Positions 7,036 to 14,212 are shown, counted from the stretch's first letter. The stretch is 14,225 nt of DNA from an uncultured Arenimonas sp. (GCA_946885815.1 CAMPHE010000010.1:1-14225), one strand, 5' to 3'. The notes: generated from the sequence alone by a model not told the origin. Program-made: numbers and translations.

Positions 7036-10000
7036 GCGTGCGCGCTCCCGGTATTGTCGCCCGCGGCGATCTCGAGCGGCTTCGCCCGCGCGACGTAGCT
7101 CTCGTCGGTGCGGCGATCGAGCAGCTTGTACACCACCGGAATCACGAACAGCGTCAGCAGCGTCGACACGGCCAGGCCGCCGATCACCGTGATCGCCATC
7201 GGCTGCCGGACTTCGGCGCCCTCGCCGCCCAGCACCGCCAGCGGCATGAACCCCAGCAGCGCGGTCAGCGTGGTCATCACTATCGGCCGCAGGCGCGACT
7301 GCGCGCCCCGCACGATCGCCTCGTCCTTGGCCACGCCCGATTCACGCAGCTGGTTGACCTTGTCGATCAGGATGATCGCGTTCTTGACGACGATGCCGAC
7401 CAGCAGGATCAGGCCGATGAACACCACGACCGACAGCGTCGACCCGGTGAGCACCAGCGCCAGCACCGCGCCGACCACCGCCAGCGGGATCGTGAACAGG
7501 ATCACGAACGGATGGAGCAGCGATTCGAACTGCGACGCCATCACCAGGTAGACGAGGAAGATCGCCAGCCCGAACGCGAACAGCAGCGACAGCATCGATT
7601 CGCGCAGTTCCTCGCCCTGGCCGCCGATGCGCATCGTGATGCCGGCACCCAGCGGATTGGCGTCCACGAGCGATTCGATCTCCGCCACCGCCGAACCCAG
7701 ATCGCCGTAGGCGAGCCCCGACGACACCACCGCCACCCGCGTCTGGTTGGCGTGGTGGATCTCGCTCGGGCCGGTGGTCGCGACCACGTCGGCGACCGCG
7801 TCGAGCGTCACCGGCATCGCGCTCTCGGGATTGACGATCAGCTTGCGGATGTCGTCGATCGACGCGCGGTCGGTTTCCTGCGAACGCACCAGCACGTCGA
7901 TCTTGCGGTCGCGGAAGCTGTAGCGCGTCGCCACCTCACCGCGAACCTTGCGCACGACCTGGTCGGCGATCTGCCGCGTCGTGAGGCCGAGTGCCGCGGC
8001 GCGGTCCTGGTCGAAGCGGATCTGGATTTCCGGATAGCCTTCCTCGACGGTCGACTTGATGTCGACGTACCGGTCGGAGCCTTCCATCAGCCCGACCAGA
8101 CGCCGGCCGGCGACTTCCAGCTCGCCGAGTTCGGCGCCATGCAACTCGATCTCGAGCGGATTGGAGAAGCTGAAGATCTGCGGCCGGCCGAACTCGACTT
8201 CGGCGCCGGGGAAGCGCTGGAGCATCGTCGCACGCAGCCGCTCGGTGGCAGCCGTTTCCACAGCTTCCATGTCGCCGTCGCGTTCCATCAGCACGCTGAT
8301 CTTGCCGACGTTCTCGCCCGACTCCGACGGGCTGGCGTCGAGCCGCGTGCCGGTGCCGCTGACCGCGTACAGCGCCTCGATGCCCTCGTCCCCGGCATGC
8401 GCGTCCTGGATGGCGCGCACGAGCGAATCGGTATCCCGCAGCTGCGTGCCGGGCGGCAGTCGCACGGTCATCTCGAAACGGTCCTGTGCAAGCTGCGGGA
8501 TCAGGTCGAGGCCGAGCGTCGGCACCATCGCCATCGCCGCCGCGAACGCGAGCGCGGCCGCGCCGAGCACGAGCGACGGGCGCCGCAGCGCCTGCGGGAG
8601 CAGTCGCGCGTAGGCGCCGGCGCTGCGGTCGTAGGCGCCGCCGACGACGCCCGCGGCGAGTCCCAGCGGATACCCGACGACGCGTCGCAGCACACGGAAG
8701 ACCATCGCGACGGCGAGCGAGACGCCGAACAGGGCCGCACCCAGCCCGCGCCCGCCGCCGCGGCGCACGGCCGCCAGCGGCTTGAGCACCTTCGAATCCG
8801 GCTGCCAGTCCGGATGCGGCGGCTCGGCCGGAAACGCCAGCGGCGCCCGCGCCTTCCACGACGACAGCATCGGAATCAGCGTCATCGCCACGGCGAGCGA
8901 CATGAGGATCGCGATCGCGATGGTCAGCGCCTGGTCGCGGAACAGCTGGCCGGCGACGCCTTCGACGAACACCAGCGGCAGGAACACCGCGACGACGGTC
9001 AGCGTCGACGCGACCACCGCCATGCTCACTTCCCTGGTGCCGACGATCGCCGCCTCGATGATGCCCAGGCCGCGCTCGCGCGCCTTGGCGATGCTCTCCA
9101 GCACGACGATCGAATCGTCGACCACCAGGCCCGTCGCCAGCGCGAGGCCGCCGAGCGACATCACGTTCAGGCTCAGGTCGAACTGGTCCATGAAGAAGAA
9201 CGTGGCGATGAGCGAGATCGGCAGCGACAGCGCGATGACGAACGTGCTCCAGCCGTCGCGCAGGAAGAAGAAGATGATCAGCACCGCGAGCAGGCAGCCC
9301 AGCATCGCGTCGAAGCGCACCTCGCGCACGGCGTTCTCGATGAAGATCGACTGGTCTTCGACGGTGTCGAGCACCGCGTCCGGCGGCAGTTCGGCGCGCA
9401 GCCGCTCGAGCGTCGCCTTCACTTCGCCGGCGACCGTCACGGTATTGGCGTCGCCTTCCTTGTAGATCGCCAGCTCGACCGCCTCGCGGCCATCGAGGCG
9501 GATGATCGCCTCGCGTTCCTTGTGACCCTGCACGACCGTGGCGATGTCGCGCAGCCGGATCGCCTGGCCACCGCCGGCGACATTGCTGCCGCCCGAGGCG
9601 GCACTCTGCGCGCTCGCCGACGCGGCCAGCGCCTCGGCCGAACCGGTCAGCGCGGCGACGCGCGCCGCGGCCGCCGCCGCTTCCTGCGCGGCGCTGCTGC
9701 CGCCGCCGCTGGCGCGGGCGGTGATCAGCAGATCGCGCATCTGCTGCACGTCGGCGAACTGGTTGATGGTCCGCACGAGGTAGCGCTGCGTGCCGTCCTC
9801 GATGCGACCGCCCGAGATGTTCACGTTCTCGGCCTTCAGCCGGTCGATCACCGTGCCGATGCCGATGTTGAGCTGCGCCAGCTTCTGCTGGTCGATGTGG
9901 ACCTGGATCTCGTCCTCGAGTCCGCCGGACACCTTCACCGCGGCGACGCCTTCCACCGGCTCCAGCTGCTTCTTCAACTCGTCGTCGGCGAACCGGCGCA

Positions 10001-10466
10001 GTCGCACGAGCGCCGCCTCGGCCTCGGCCGCGTCCTTCGCCGACAGCGTGAGGCGCATGATCGGCTCGGTGGACGGATTGAAGCGCAGCAGCACCGGCTG
10101 CTTGGCTTCGAGCGGCAGGCGCAGCGTCTCGAGCTTGTCGCGGACCTCGAGGCTGGCGCGGTCCATGTCGGTGCCCCACGCGAACTCGAGCACCACGTCG
10201 CTCTGGCCGGTGCGGGACACGGACTTCAGCTTGCGCAGCCCCTTGACGACGCCGACGGCTTCCTCGACCGGTTCGCTGATCAGCGTCTCGATTTCCGACG
10301 GCGCCGCGCCCGTGTACTCGGTGCGCACCGTCAGCGTCGGGTAGCTGAGGTCCGGCAGCAGGTTCACGGACAGCGACGAGTAGCCGATCGCGCCGAACAG
10401 GATCACCGTCACCGTCACCATCAGGATGGTGATGCGGCGACGGACGGAGAATTCGACGAGGTTCAT
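7032..10466 (-). CDS. RND efflux permease, first of two in the operon, canonical relay, with two insertions
   Basis: An inner-membrane proton-driven RND pump subunit of 1144 residues, about 95 longer than AcrB. TM1 is at 11-30, porter domain 1 follows, TM2-TM6 lie at about 385-535, TM7 at 631-650, then porter domain 2, and TM8-TM12 at about 955-1113. The proton-relay residues are intact: Asp450-Asp451 in GLVVDDSIVVLES (TM4), Lys1028 in GIVVKNAIILID (TM10), and Ser1101/Thr1102 in AVSTLLTLFVIP. The extra length is in two places: an Ala/Gly/Ser-rich stretch at residues 252-300 in the porter domain, and an enlarged cytoplasmic loop at 540-627 between TM6 and TM7 with a hydrophobic segment near 575-610. 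Its ATG shares one base with the adaptor stop (TGATG), and its own stop overlaps the next permease. It is probably the energised partner of a mixed trimer or an independent pump. Substrate unknown. Confidence 0.95.
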   Translation of the reverse strand: MNLVEFSVRRRITILMVTVTVILFGAIGYSSLSVNLLPDLSYPTLTVRTEYTGAAPSEIETLISEPVEEAVGVVKGLRKLKSVSRTGQSDVVLEFAWGTDMDRASLEVRDKLETLRLPLEAKQPVLLRFNPSTEPIMRLTLSAKDAAEAEAALVRLRRFADDELKKQLEPVEGVAAVKVSGGLEDEIQVHIDQQKLAQLNIGIGTVIDRLKAENVNISGGRIEDGTQRYLVRTINQFADVQQMRDLLITARASGGGSSAAQEAAAAAARVAALTGSAEALAASASAQSAASGGSNVAGGGQAIRLRDIATVVQGHKEREAIIRLDGREAVELAIYKEGDANTVTVAGEVKATLERLRAELPPDAVLDTVEDQSIFIENAVREVRFDAMLGCLLAVLIIFFFLRDGWSTFVIALSLPISLIATFFFMDQFDLSLNVMSLGGLALATGLVVDDSIVVLESIAKARERGLGIIEAAIVGTREVSMAVVASTLTVVAVFLPLVFVEGVAGQLFRDQALTIAIAILMSLAVAMTLIPMLSSWKARAPLAFPAEPPHPDWQPDSKVLKPLAAVRRGGGRGLGAALFGVSLAVAMVFRVLRRVVGYPLGLAAGVVGGAYDRSAGAYARLLPQALRRPSLVLGAAALAFAAAMAMVPTLGLDLIPQLAQDRFEMTVRLPPGTQLRDTDSLVRAIQDAHAGDEGIEALYAVSGTGTRLDASPSESGENVGKISVLMERDGDMEAVETAATERLRATMLQRFPGAEVEFGRPQIFSFSNPLEIELHGAELGELEVAGRRLVGLMEGSDRYVDIKSTVEEGYPEIQIRFDQDRAAALGLTTRQIADQVVRKVRGEVATRYSFRDRKIDVLVRSQETDRASIDDIRKLIVNPESAMPVTLDAVADVVATTGPSEIHHANQTRVAVVSSGLAYGDLGSAVAEIESLVDANPLGAGITMRIGGQGEELRESMLSLLFAFGLAIFLVYLVMASQFESLLHPFVILFTIPLAVVGAVLALVLTGSTLSVVVFIGLILLVGIVVKNAIILIDKVNQLRESGVAKDEAIVRGAQSRLRPIVMTTLTALLGFMPLAVLGGEGAEVRQPMAITVIGGLAVSTLLTLFVIPVVYKLLDRRTDESYVARAKPLEIAAGDNTGSAHA

Positions 10467-11644
10467 CAGTCGTTCCCGGCGCCCGAAGCCTGCGCGACCT
10501 GCGCGACGTCGCTGCCCGCACCCGCGGACGGCGGATTGAGCACTTCCACGTCGGCCCCGTCGCGCAGCGTGATCTTGCCGGCGGTGACGACCTGGTCGCC
10601 CTCGACCAGTCCCTTGCGTACTTCGGCGAGGTCGCCGCTGAGGTGGCCGACCTCGATCGGCACGCGCACCGCCTTCTTCTCGCGGACCGCGAACACCGCC
10701 GTTTCGCCGGCGTCCTCGAGCAACGCCGCGCGCGGCACGGTCAGCGCGTCCTGGCGCTGGTCGTAGATCACCTGGATGCGACCGAACATGCCGGGCCGCA
10801 GGCCGCCGTTGCCCGGGAACGCGGTGACGACGCGGAACGTGCCGCTGCCGGCATCGACCACGGGGCTGACGCGGTCGATCTCGCCTTCGAAGACTTCGCC
10901 GGGCATCGCGTCGACCGCCATGTGCACGGACAGACCGGCCTTCATGGTCGCCAGGTCGCGCTCGGGAACGTTCAGTACCGCCTCGAGCCGCGAATCGTCG
11001 ACGATGCGGAACAGCGAGGAGTTGAGCTGGATCAGGTTGCCCGGCTTCGCCATGCGCTGCGCGATCACGCCGCTGATCGGCGCGACGACGTTGGTGTACG
11101 ACAGCTCGAGCTGCGCGAGTTCGTACGCGGCACGCGCCGCTTCGAGGTCGTAGCGGATCTGCTCGGCCTGCTCCGTGCTGACCAGCTTCGATTCGGCCAG
11201 CTCGCGCGCGCGGCGGTAGTTGTTCTCGAGCTTGCGGACCTGCGCCCGGGCGCGTTCCATCTCCAGGCGCGGCCGGTCGGGGTCGATGCGCGCCAGTACC
11301 TGCCCGGCCTTGACCTGGTCGCCTTCTTCGGCGAGCAGCTGCAGCATGACGCCCGACGTCTTGGCGACGACCTGTGCTTCCGCCGGCGCTTCCAGATTCG
11401 CGGTGCCGGAATAGCTCGCGGAAATCGGCCGTCGCGCCACGGCGGCCACCTCGACCGGGACGGCCTCTGCTTTCGGTGCCGGGGCCTCGCCGTTTTCGGC
11501 GGCCGCCGCGGCCTCGCCGTCCTTCGCGTCGCCTGCGTTCGCGTCGCCGTCCGGAGCGCCGCCACAGCCGGCGAGCGCGAGGGTGATCGCCAGGGCCAGC
11601 GCGGCACCGGAGCGGGTGAGGAGCGGCAGTCGGGAGGTGGGCAT
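10466..11644 (-). CDS. Membrane-fusion adaptor lipoprotein of the RND pump (HlyD/AcrA family)
   Basis: A 392-residue periplasmic adaptor that should bridge the RND permeases to an outer-membrane channel. The lipoprotein signal has a hydrophobic run at 14-25 and a lipobox LAGC with Cys27. The +2 residue is Gly, not the Asp seen in AcrA. An acidic, Ala/Glu-rich linker spans 28-62. Then come the first lipoyl half (about 85-122, EAQVVAKTSGVM), a coiled-coil hairpin (about 124-182, rich in Arg/Glu/Ala heptads), the second lipoyl half (VVAPISGVIAQR), the beta-barrel (about 218-295) and a membrane-proximal domain ending near 370, with a low-complexity tail. ATG 11644 is chosen because it places the signal peptide at the N terminus; the frame stays open to an ATG at 11734 but that adds proline-rich non-signal sequence. 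No strong Shine-Dalgarno precedes it. It is the first gene of the three-gene operon. Confidence 0.94.
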   Translation of the reverse strand: MPTSRLPLLTRSGAALALAITLALAGCGGAPDGDANAGDAKDGEAAAAAENGEAPAPKAEAVPVEVAAVARRPISASYSGTANLEAPAEAQVVAKTSGVMLQLLAEEGDQVKAGQVLARIDPDRPRLEMERARAQVRKLENNYRRARELAESKLVSTEQAEQIRYDLEAARAAYELAQLELSYTNVVAPISGVIAQRMAKPGNLIQLNSSLFRIVDDSRLEAVLNVPERDLATMKAGLSVHMAVDAMPGEVFEGEIDRVSPVVDAGSGTFRVVTAFPGNGGLRPGMFGRIQVIYDQRQDALTVPRAALLEDAGETAVFAVREKKAVRVPIEVGHLSGDLAEVRKGLVEGDQVVTAGKITLRDGADVEVLNPPSAGAGSDVAQVAQASGAGND

Positions 11645-11848
11645 GATGGGGTCGTCCGGCGGGGGTGTTGTAGTTGAATAGAACAGTACAGCTGGGGCCT
11701 GTCCCGGCGCATATGCCGGAAGTCCATGGACCATGGATGCGGCGTCGTGTCGGCGCGTCGCAGACGACCCCTGTCCGGTCGTCGGATGCAGCGGCTATAC
11801 TTTCGGTTTAACGCGTGTCGCCCGACCCGATCGAGCCGGAAACCCCTG
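11645..11848. promoter_or_regulatory. Divergent control region between efflux operon and cytochrome genes
   Basis: This 204-bp gap is the largest non-coding stretch in the window and must hold the start signals for both flanking operons. Visible structure: an inverted repeat CCGGC-N6-GCCGG at 11704-11719 containing the 8-base palindrome GCATATGC (11709-11716), and a tandem heptamer CCATGGA CCATGGA at 11724-11737. Either could be an operator for the pump operon, but this is inference. For the plus direction a TATACT box at 11796-11801 is a reasonable -10. I found no convincing promoter pair for the minus direction. The region is more AT-rich around 11668-11692 than elsewhere. No small coding frame or RNA gene was recognised. 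Confidence 0.5.
11796..11801 (+). promoter_or_regulatory. Candidate -10 box for the cytochrome c pair
   Basis: TATACT differs from the consensus TATAAT at one position. A transcript starting near 11808 would have a leader of about 40 bases before the ATG at 11849. The expected -35 zone (around 11771-11778, CTGTCCGG) is a poor match to TTGACA, so the promoter may be weak, activator-dependent or extended in some other way. Confidence 0.5.
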
Positions 11849-12175
11849 ATGAAGCGAATCCTGACCCTCGCCGCCGGCCTCGCGCTGGCCCTGTCCGCCC
11901 TCCCGGTCGCTGCGAAAGGTGACGCGGCCAAGGGCAAGCAGCTGTTCTACACGTGCACCGGTTGCCATGGGATCGCCGACTACAAGAACGCGTATCCGAC
12001 GTATCGCGTGCCGAAGGTCGGCGGGCAGAACGAGGGTTACCTGATCGCCGCGCTCAACGGCTACAAGAAGGGCGAGCGCAGCCATCCGACGATGCAGGCG
12101 CAGGCCGAGAGCTTCTCCGACCGCGAAATCGCCGACATCGCCGCCTACCTTTCCAGCCTGAAGCCCGCCCAGTGA
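11849..12175 (+). CDS. Small periplasmic class I cytochrome c (first of a pair)
   Basis: A 108-residue monohaem cytochrome c with a Sec signal peptide (Lys2-Arg3, hydrophobic run to about residue 19, cleavage near VAA-KG at 22). The covalent haem site is Cys36-x-x-Cys39-His40 in YTCTGCHG. Met82 in SHPTMQ is the likely sixth ligand, followed by the usual C-terminal helix IADIAAYLSSL. Mature size is about 86 residues, in the c5/c553 range. It should shuttle electrons in the periplasm; the donor and acceptor cannot be read from context because no oxidase or reductase is adjacent. The start at 11849 is preferred over an in-frame ATG at 11726 because only it leads directly into the signal sequence; GGA at 11838-11840 is a weak ribosome site. 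It is cotranscribed with the similar cytochrome 14 bases downstream. Confidence 0.93.
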   Translation: MKRILTLAAGLALALSALPVAAKGDAAKGKQLFYTCTGCHGIADYKNAYPTYRVPKVGGQNEGYLIAALNGYKKGERSHPTMQAQAESFSDREIADIAAYLSSLKPAQ

Positions 12176-12189
12176 GGACTTCGACGATC

Positions 12190-12540
12190 ATGCCCCGCAC
12201 CTCCCTCCTGCTTCTCGCGCTGGCTTTCCTCGCCGCGCCCGCCTACGCCGCCGGCCCGAAGGGCGACGTCGCCGCCGGCGCCGAAAAGGCCAAGACCTGC
12301 GCGTCGTGTCACGGCACCACCGGCGACGAAAGCCTCGACGACACCTATCCGAAACTCGCCGGCCAGTACCCGGAATACCTCGCCAAGGCGTTGCACGACT
12401 ACAAGTCGGGCCGCCGCAAGAACGCGATCATGGCCGGGTTCGCGCAGGGCCTGAGCGACGAGGACATCGACGATCTGTCCGCGTATTTCGCGAGCCAGAA
12501 GGGCTCGATCCGCGACCTGAGCGGCGTGTCCGAACGCTGA
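12190..12540 (+). CDS. Small periplasmic class I cytochrome c (second of a pair)
   Basis: A 116-residue monohaem cytochrome c. The signal peptide spans about residues 1-20 (hydrophobic LLLLALAFLAA, cleavage near AYA-AG). The haem motif is Cys37-x-x-Cys40-His41 in TCASCHGTTGDES and the axial ligand is probably Met81 in RKNAIMAGFAQGL, followed by the final helix DIDDLSAYFASQ. It aligns with the upstream cytochrome through YPK(L/V)xGQ, EYL, AL-x2-YK-x-G and the final helix, so the two look like an old tandem duplication. A GAGGA ribosome site at 12174-12178 overlaps the upstream stop codon, 11 bases before the ATG, consistent with a dicistronic message. Together they resemble a split two-domain c4-type protein, but each has its own signal and probably acts as a separate carrier. 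Confidence 0.93.
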   Translation: MPRTSLLLLALAFLAAPAYAAGPKGDVAAGAEKAKTCASCHGTTGDESLDDTYPKLAGQYPEYLAKALHDYKSGRRKNAIMAGFAQGLSDEDIDDLSAYFASQKGSIRDLSGVSER

Positions 12541-12555
12541 GCCTTTCCGCCGGGC

Positions 12556-13524
12556 TCAGGCCGGCGGATCGATCGCCTTCGCGAGGGGCTTCCGGCACGA
12601 CGCTTCGTACAGGTCGCGGGTCTGCCGCCACGTGGCCTGGTCGTCGGCACCGACGATCTGGTCCCACCACGCGCGGCACTGTGCATCCTCCTCCGGGCTC
12701 AGCGTGGTCGGGTCGTCGGCCTGCACGACGTACCCCCGGTTGTTGTTCGTGACGCCGCAGCCGCCGCCGAGCGCCAGCAGCGATACGGAACACACGAGCT
12801 TGCCGCCGCGCGTGCCGGGAATCGGAATCTCGACCGTGCCCGTCGTCGCCTTCACCGCCTTCTCCAGTATCTCGATCAGCGCGGGCTGCTCCGGGATCCA
12901 GTACTGGTCGAAGCGCGTCCCTTCGTACGCGAGCACCGGCGCCCGGTCCATGAAGCGGCCCGATTCCAGCAATCCCGGCCTCTGGTAGTCGAACACGCGG
13001 TGGTCGCCGTCCACCGCGGCGAGGCGGTCGATGACGTCGTCGGGCAATGCGATCGAGCCGTCCGCGTCGTACAGACGCAGGGGCCGGTCCGCAGGCGGTG
13101 GCGGTTCGACGGCGACCATCGCGCCGGGTCCGGGTGCGGTCGCCTCCAAGGGGGGCACGTCGGATGTCGACGGCGTCGACATCGGCGTCTCCGGTGGCGC
13201 CACGCGCGGCGACGCGACGCGGGGCGTCGCGGGCGCGGGCTCGACGGTCGCGACCCGTGGCGATGGCCGTGGCGCGGGCGTCGCGACGGGCGACAGGAAC
13301 ACCAGCGTGGTCACGTGACGGGCCGGCTCCGATGGCGGCAGGCGACTGCCTTCGACCAGCAGCCACAGCACGAGCGCGTGACCGGCAGCGATCGCGAGTG
13401 CGACCGCCGCACGCTGCCGGCGCGGTAACGTGGGCAAGGGGGGCGCGAGCGGCCGCGGTTTCCATGGGCCGAGCGCGGCGCGCCAGTCGGCGAACGGATC
13501 GTCGTCGTATCGGTCGGAACTCAC
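12556..13524 (-). CDS. Unknown protein with TonB-like architecture (TM anchor, proline-rich linker, Cys-containing periplasmic domain)
   Basis: I do not recognise a named family. With the GTG start at 13524 it has 322 residues. A cytoplasmic head (about 1-35, rich in Asp and Pro) is followed by one membrane helix (about 39-57, AAVALAIAAGHALVLWLLV), then a Pro/Ala/Val/Thr linker (about 80-146), then a globular part of about 175 residues. That part has four cysteines (245, 256, 283, 310) that could form two disulfides in the periplasm, and the pattern GGKLVCSVSLLALGGGCGV. The anchor plus proline linker is the TonB/TolA layout, but no TonB C-terminal domain motif is visible. The start is uncertain: the frame is open to TTG 13575 or GTG 13569, none with a good ribosome site; 13524 gives a natural MSSDRYDDD head. 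It lies downstream of nfuA on the same strand and converges with the cytochromes across 15 bases. Confidence 0.75.
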   Translation of the reverse strand: MSSDRYDDDPFADWRAALGPWKPRPLAPPLPTLPRRQRAAVALAIAAGHALVLWLLVEGSRLPPSEPARHVTTLVFLSPVATPAPRPSPRVATVEPAPATPRVASPRVAPPETPMSTPSTSDVPPLEATAPGPGAMVAVEPPPPADRPLRLYDADGSIALPDDVIDRLAAVDGDHRVFDYQRPGLLESGRFMDRAPVLAYEGTRFDQYWIPEQPALIEILEKAVKATTGTVEIPIPGTRGGKLVCSVSLLALGGGCGVTNNNRGYVVQADDPTTLSPEEDAQCRAWWDQIVGADDQATWRQTRDLYEASCRKPLAKAIDPPA

Positions 13525-13611
13525 GGTCACCGCGCTGGCAGAAGGCCGCGCGAGACTAGCCGGCGACACCGGCAAATTTCGGTTAAGCGTTCGACGCGCG
13601 GAACGCGTCGT

Positions 13612-14199
13612 TCAGGCGCGGGCCATGTACGGCGCTTCGCCGGTGCTGTGGTCGGTCGCATCGCGGACCGCGGTCACGCCGGGCACTTTCGCCATCAGCG
13701 TCTTCTCGATGCCCTGCTTCAACGTCATGTCGGCCATGCCGCAACCGTGGCAGCCGCCGCCGAACCGGAGCCAGACGACACCGTCGGCGTCGACCGATTC
13801 CAGCGCGACGCGTCCCTTGTGCGACGCGAGCTGGGGATTGATGTCCGAATCGAGAATCCAGCGCACGCGATCGACCAGCGACGCATCGCCCGTCGGCGCG
13901 TCACCCTTGATTTTCGGCGCGCGGATCGTCAGCTGGCCCCCGGTCGGCGCCTCGACGAAGTCGATCGTGGCCGCGTCGAGAAACGGCGCGCTCGGCGCAT
14001 CGACGTAGAGCACGAAACCCGCGCACTCGATCGCCCACTCGTCGCCGAGCAGGTCGCCGTCCTCGCAGAATTCCAGTCGCGCGTCGGCGCGCGGCGTGCC
14101 GGGCTCCGTCGCCGAAAGGCGGATGCCGACGGCGTCGCCGCCCTGGGATTCCAGCAGGCGGCGGAAATAGGCCTGCGCGCTGTCGCTGATGTCGATCAT
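13612..14199 (-). CDS. nfuA: Fe-S cluster carrier NfuA
   Basis: A 195-residue cytoplasmic protein that binds and delivers [4Fe-4S] clusters to client enzymes, notably under oxidative stress or iron limitation. The N-terminal half is a degenerate A-type (IscA-like) domain ([12 protein letters not shown]... [19 protein letters not shown]), which has lost the usual A-type cysteine triad as in E. coli NfuA. The C-terminal half is the Nfu domain ([14 protein letters not shown]...) with the cluster motif Cys150-x-x-Cys153 in [10 protein letters not shown], next to LKQGIEKTL. Length and both domains match E. coli NfuA (191 residues). ATG 14199 is chosen over the in-frame ATG at 14208 because homologues begin MI-x-ISD/E-x-AQ. 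The cysteine-free linker is intact and I see no defect. A 7-bp hairpin follows the stop but has no T-run, so read-through into the downstream gene is plausible. Confidence 0.96.
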   Translation of the reverse strand: MIDISDSAQAYFRRLLESQGGDAVGIRLSATEPGTPRADARLEFCEDGDLLGDEWAIECAGFVLYVDAPSAPFLDAATIDFVEAPTGGQLTIRAPKIKGDAPTGDASLVDRVRWILDSDINPQLASHKGRVALESVDADGVVWLRFGGGCHGCGMADMTLKQGIEKTLMAKVPGVTAVRDATDHSTGEAPYMARA

Positions 14200-14206
14200 G
14201 GCGCGC

Positions 14207-14212
14207 ATTGTA
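14207..14212 (-). promoter_or_regulatory. Candidate -10 box of nfuA, positioned for a leaderless transcript
   Basis: On the minus strand TACAAT (14212 down to 14207) matches the sigma-70 -10 consensus at five of six positions. It ends 7 bases before the A of the preferred ATG at 14199, so transcription would begin at or next to the start codon. The -35 element would fall beyond the window edge and cannot be examined. If the upstream ATG at 14208 were the true start, this box could not serve it, which is a further reason to prefer 14199. Confidence 0.5.

Noticed and set aside
9567..9713. The Ala/Ser-rich stretch as a sign of frameshift or assembly error
   Set aside because: Both flanks are in the same frame and match the RND family, so it is an in-frame insertion rather than a break.
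7038..10766. A 1242-codon open frame on the plus strand, antisense to the first permease and part of the adaptor
   Set aside because: It is exactly opposite strongly conserved RND and adaptor genes, and its translation is a His/Arg/Gln/Asp-rich mixture with no domain. Long antisense frames are expected in GC-rich coding DNA.
11645..11734. Adaptor extended to the ATG at 11734
   Set aside because: It would add 30 Pro/Thr-rich residues in front of a well-formed lipoprotein signal peptide.
12546..12568. Hairpin (8-bp stem, 7-base loop) between the converging cytochrome and TonB-like genes
   Set aside because: It overlaps the end of the minus-strand gene and has no T-run on either strand, so it is not a convincing intrinsic terminator.
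13592..13610. 7-bp hairpin directly after the nfuA stop codon
   Set aside because: The stem is perfect, but what follows on the minus strand (AACGCTTAACC) has no T-tract, so termination is not supported.
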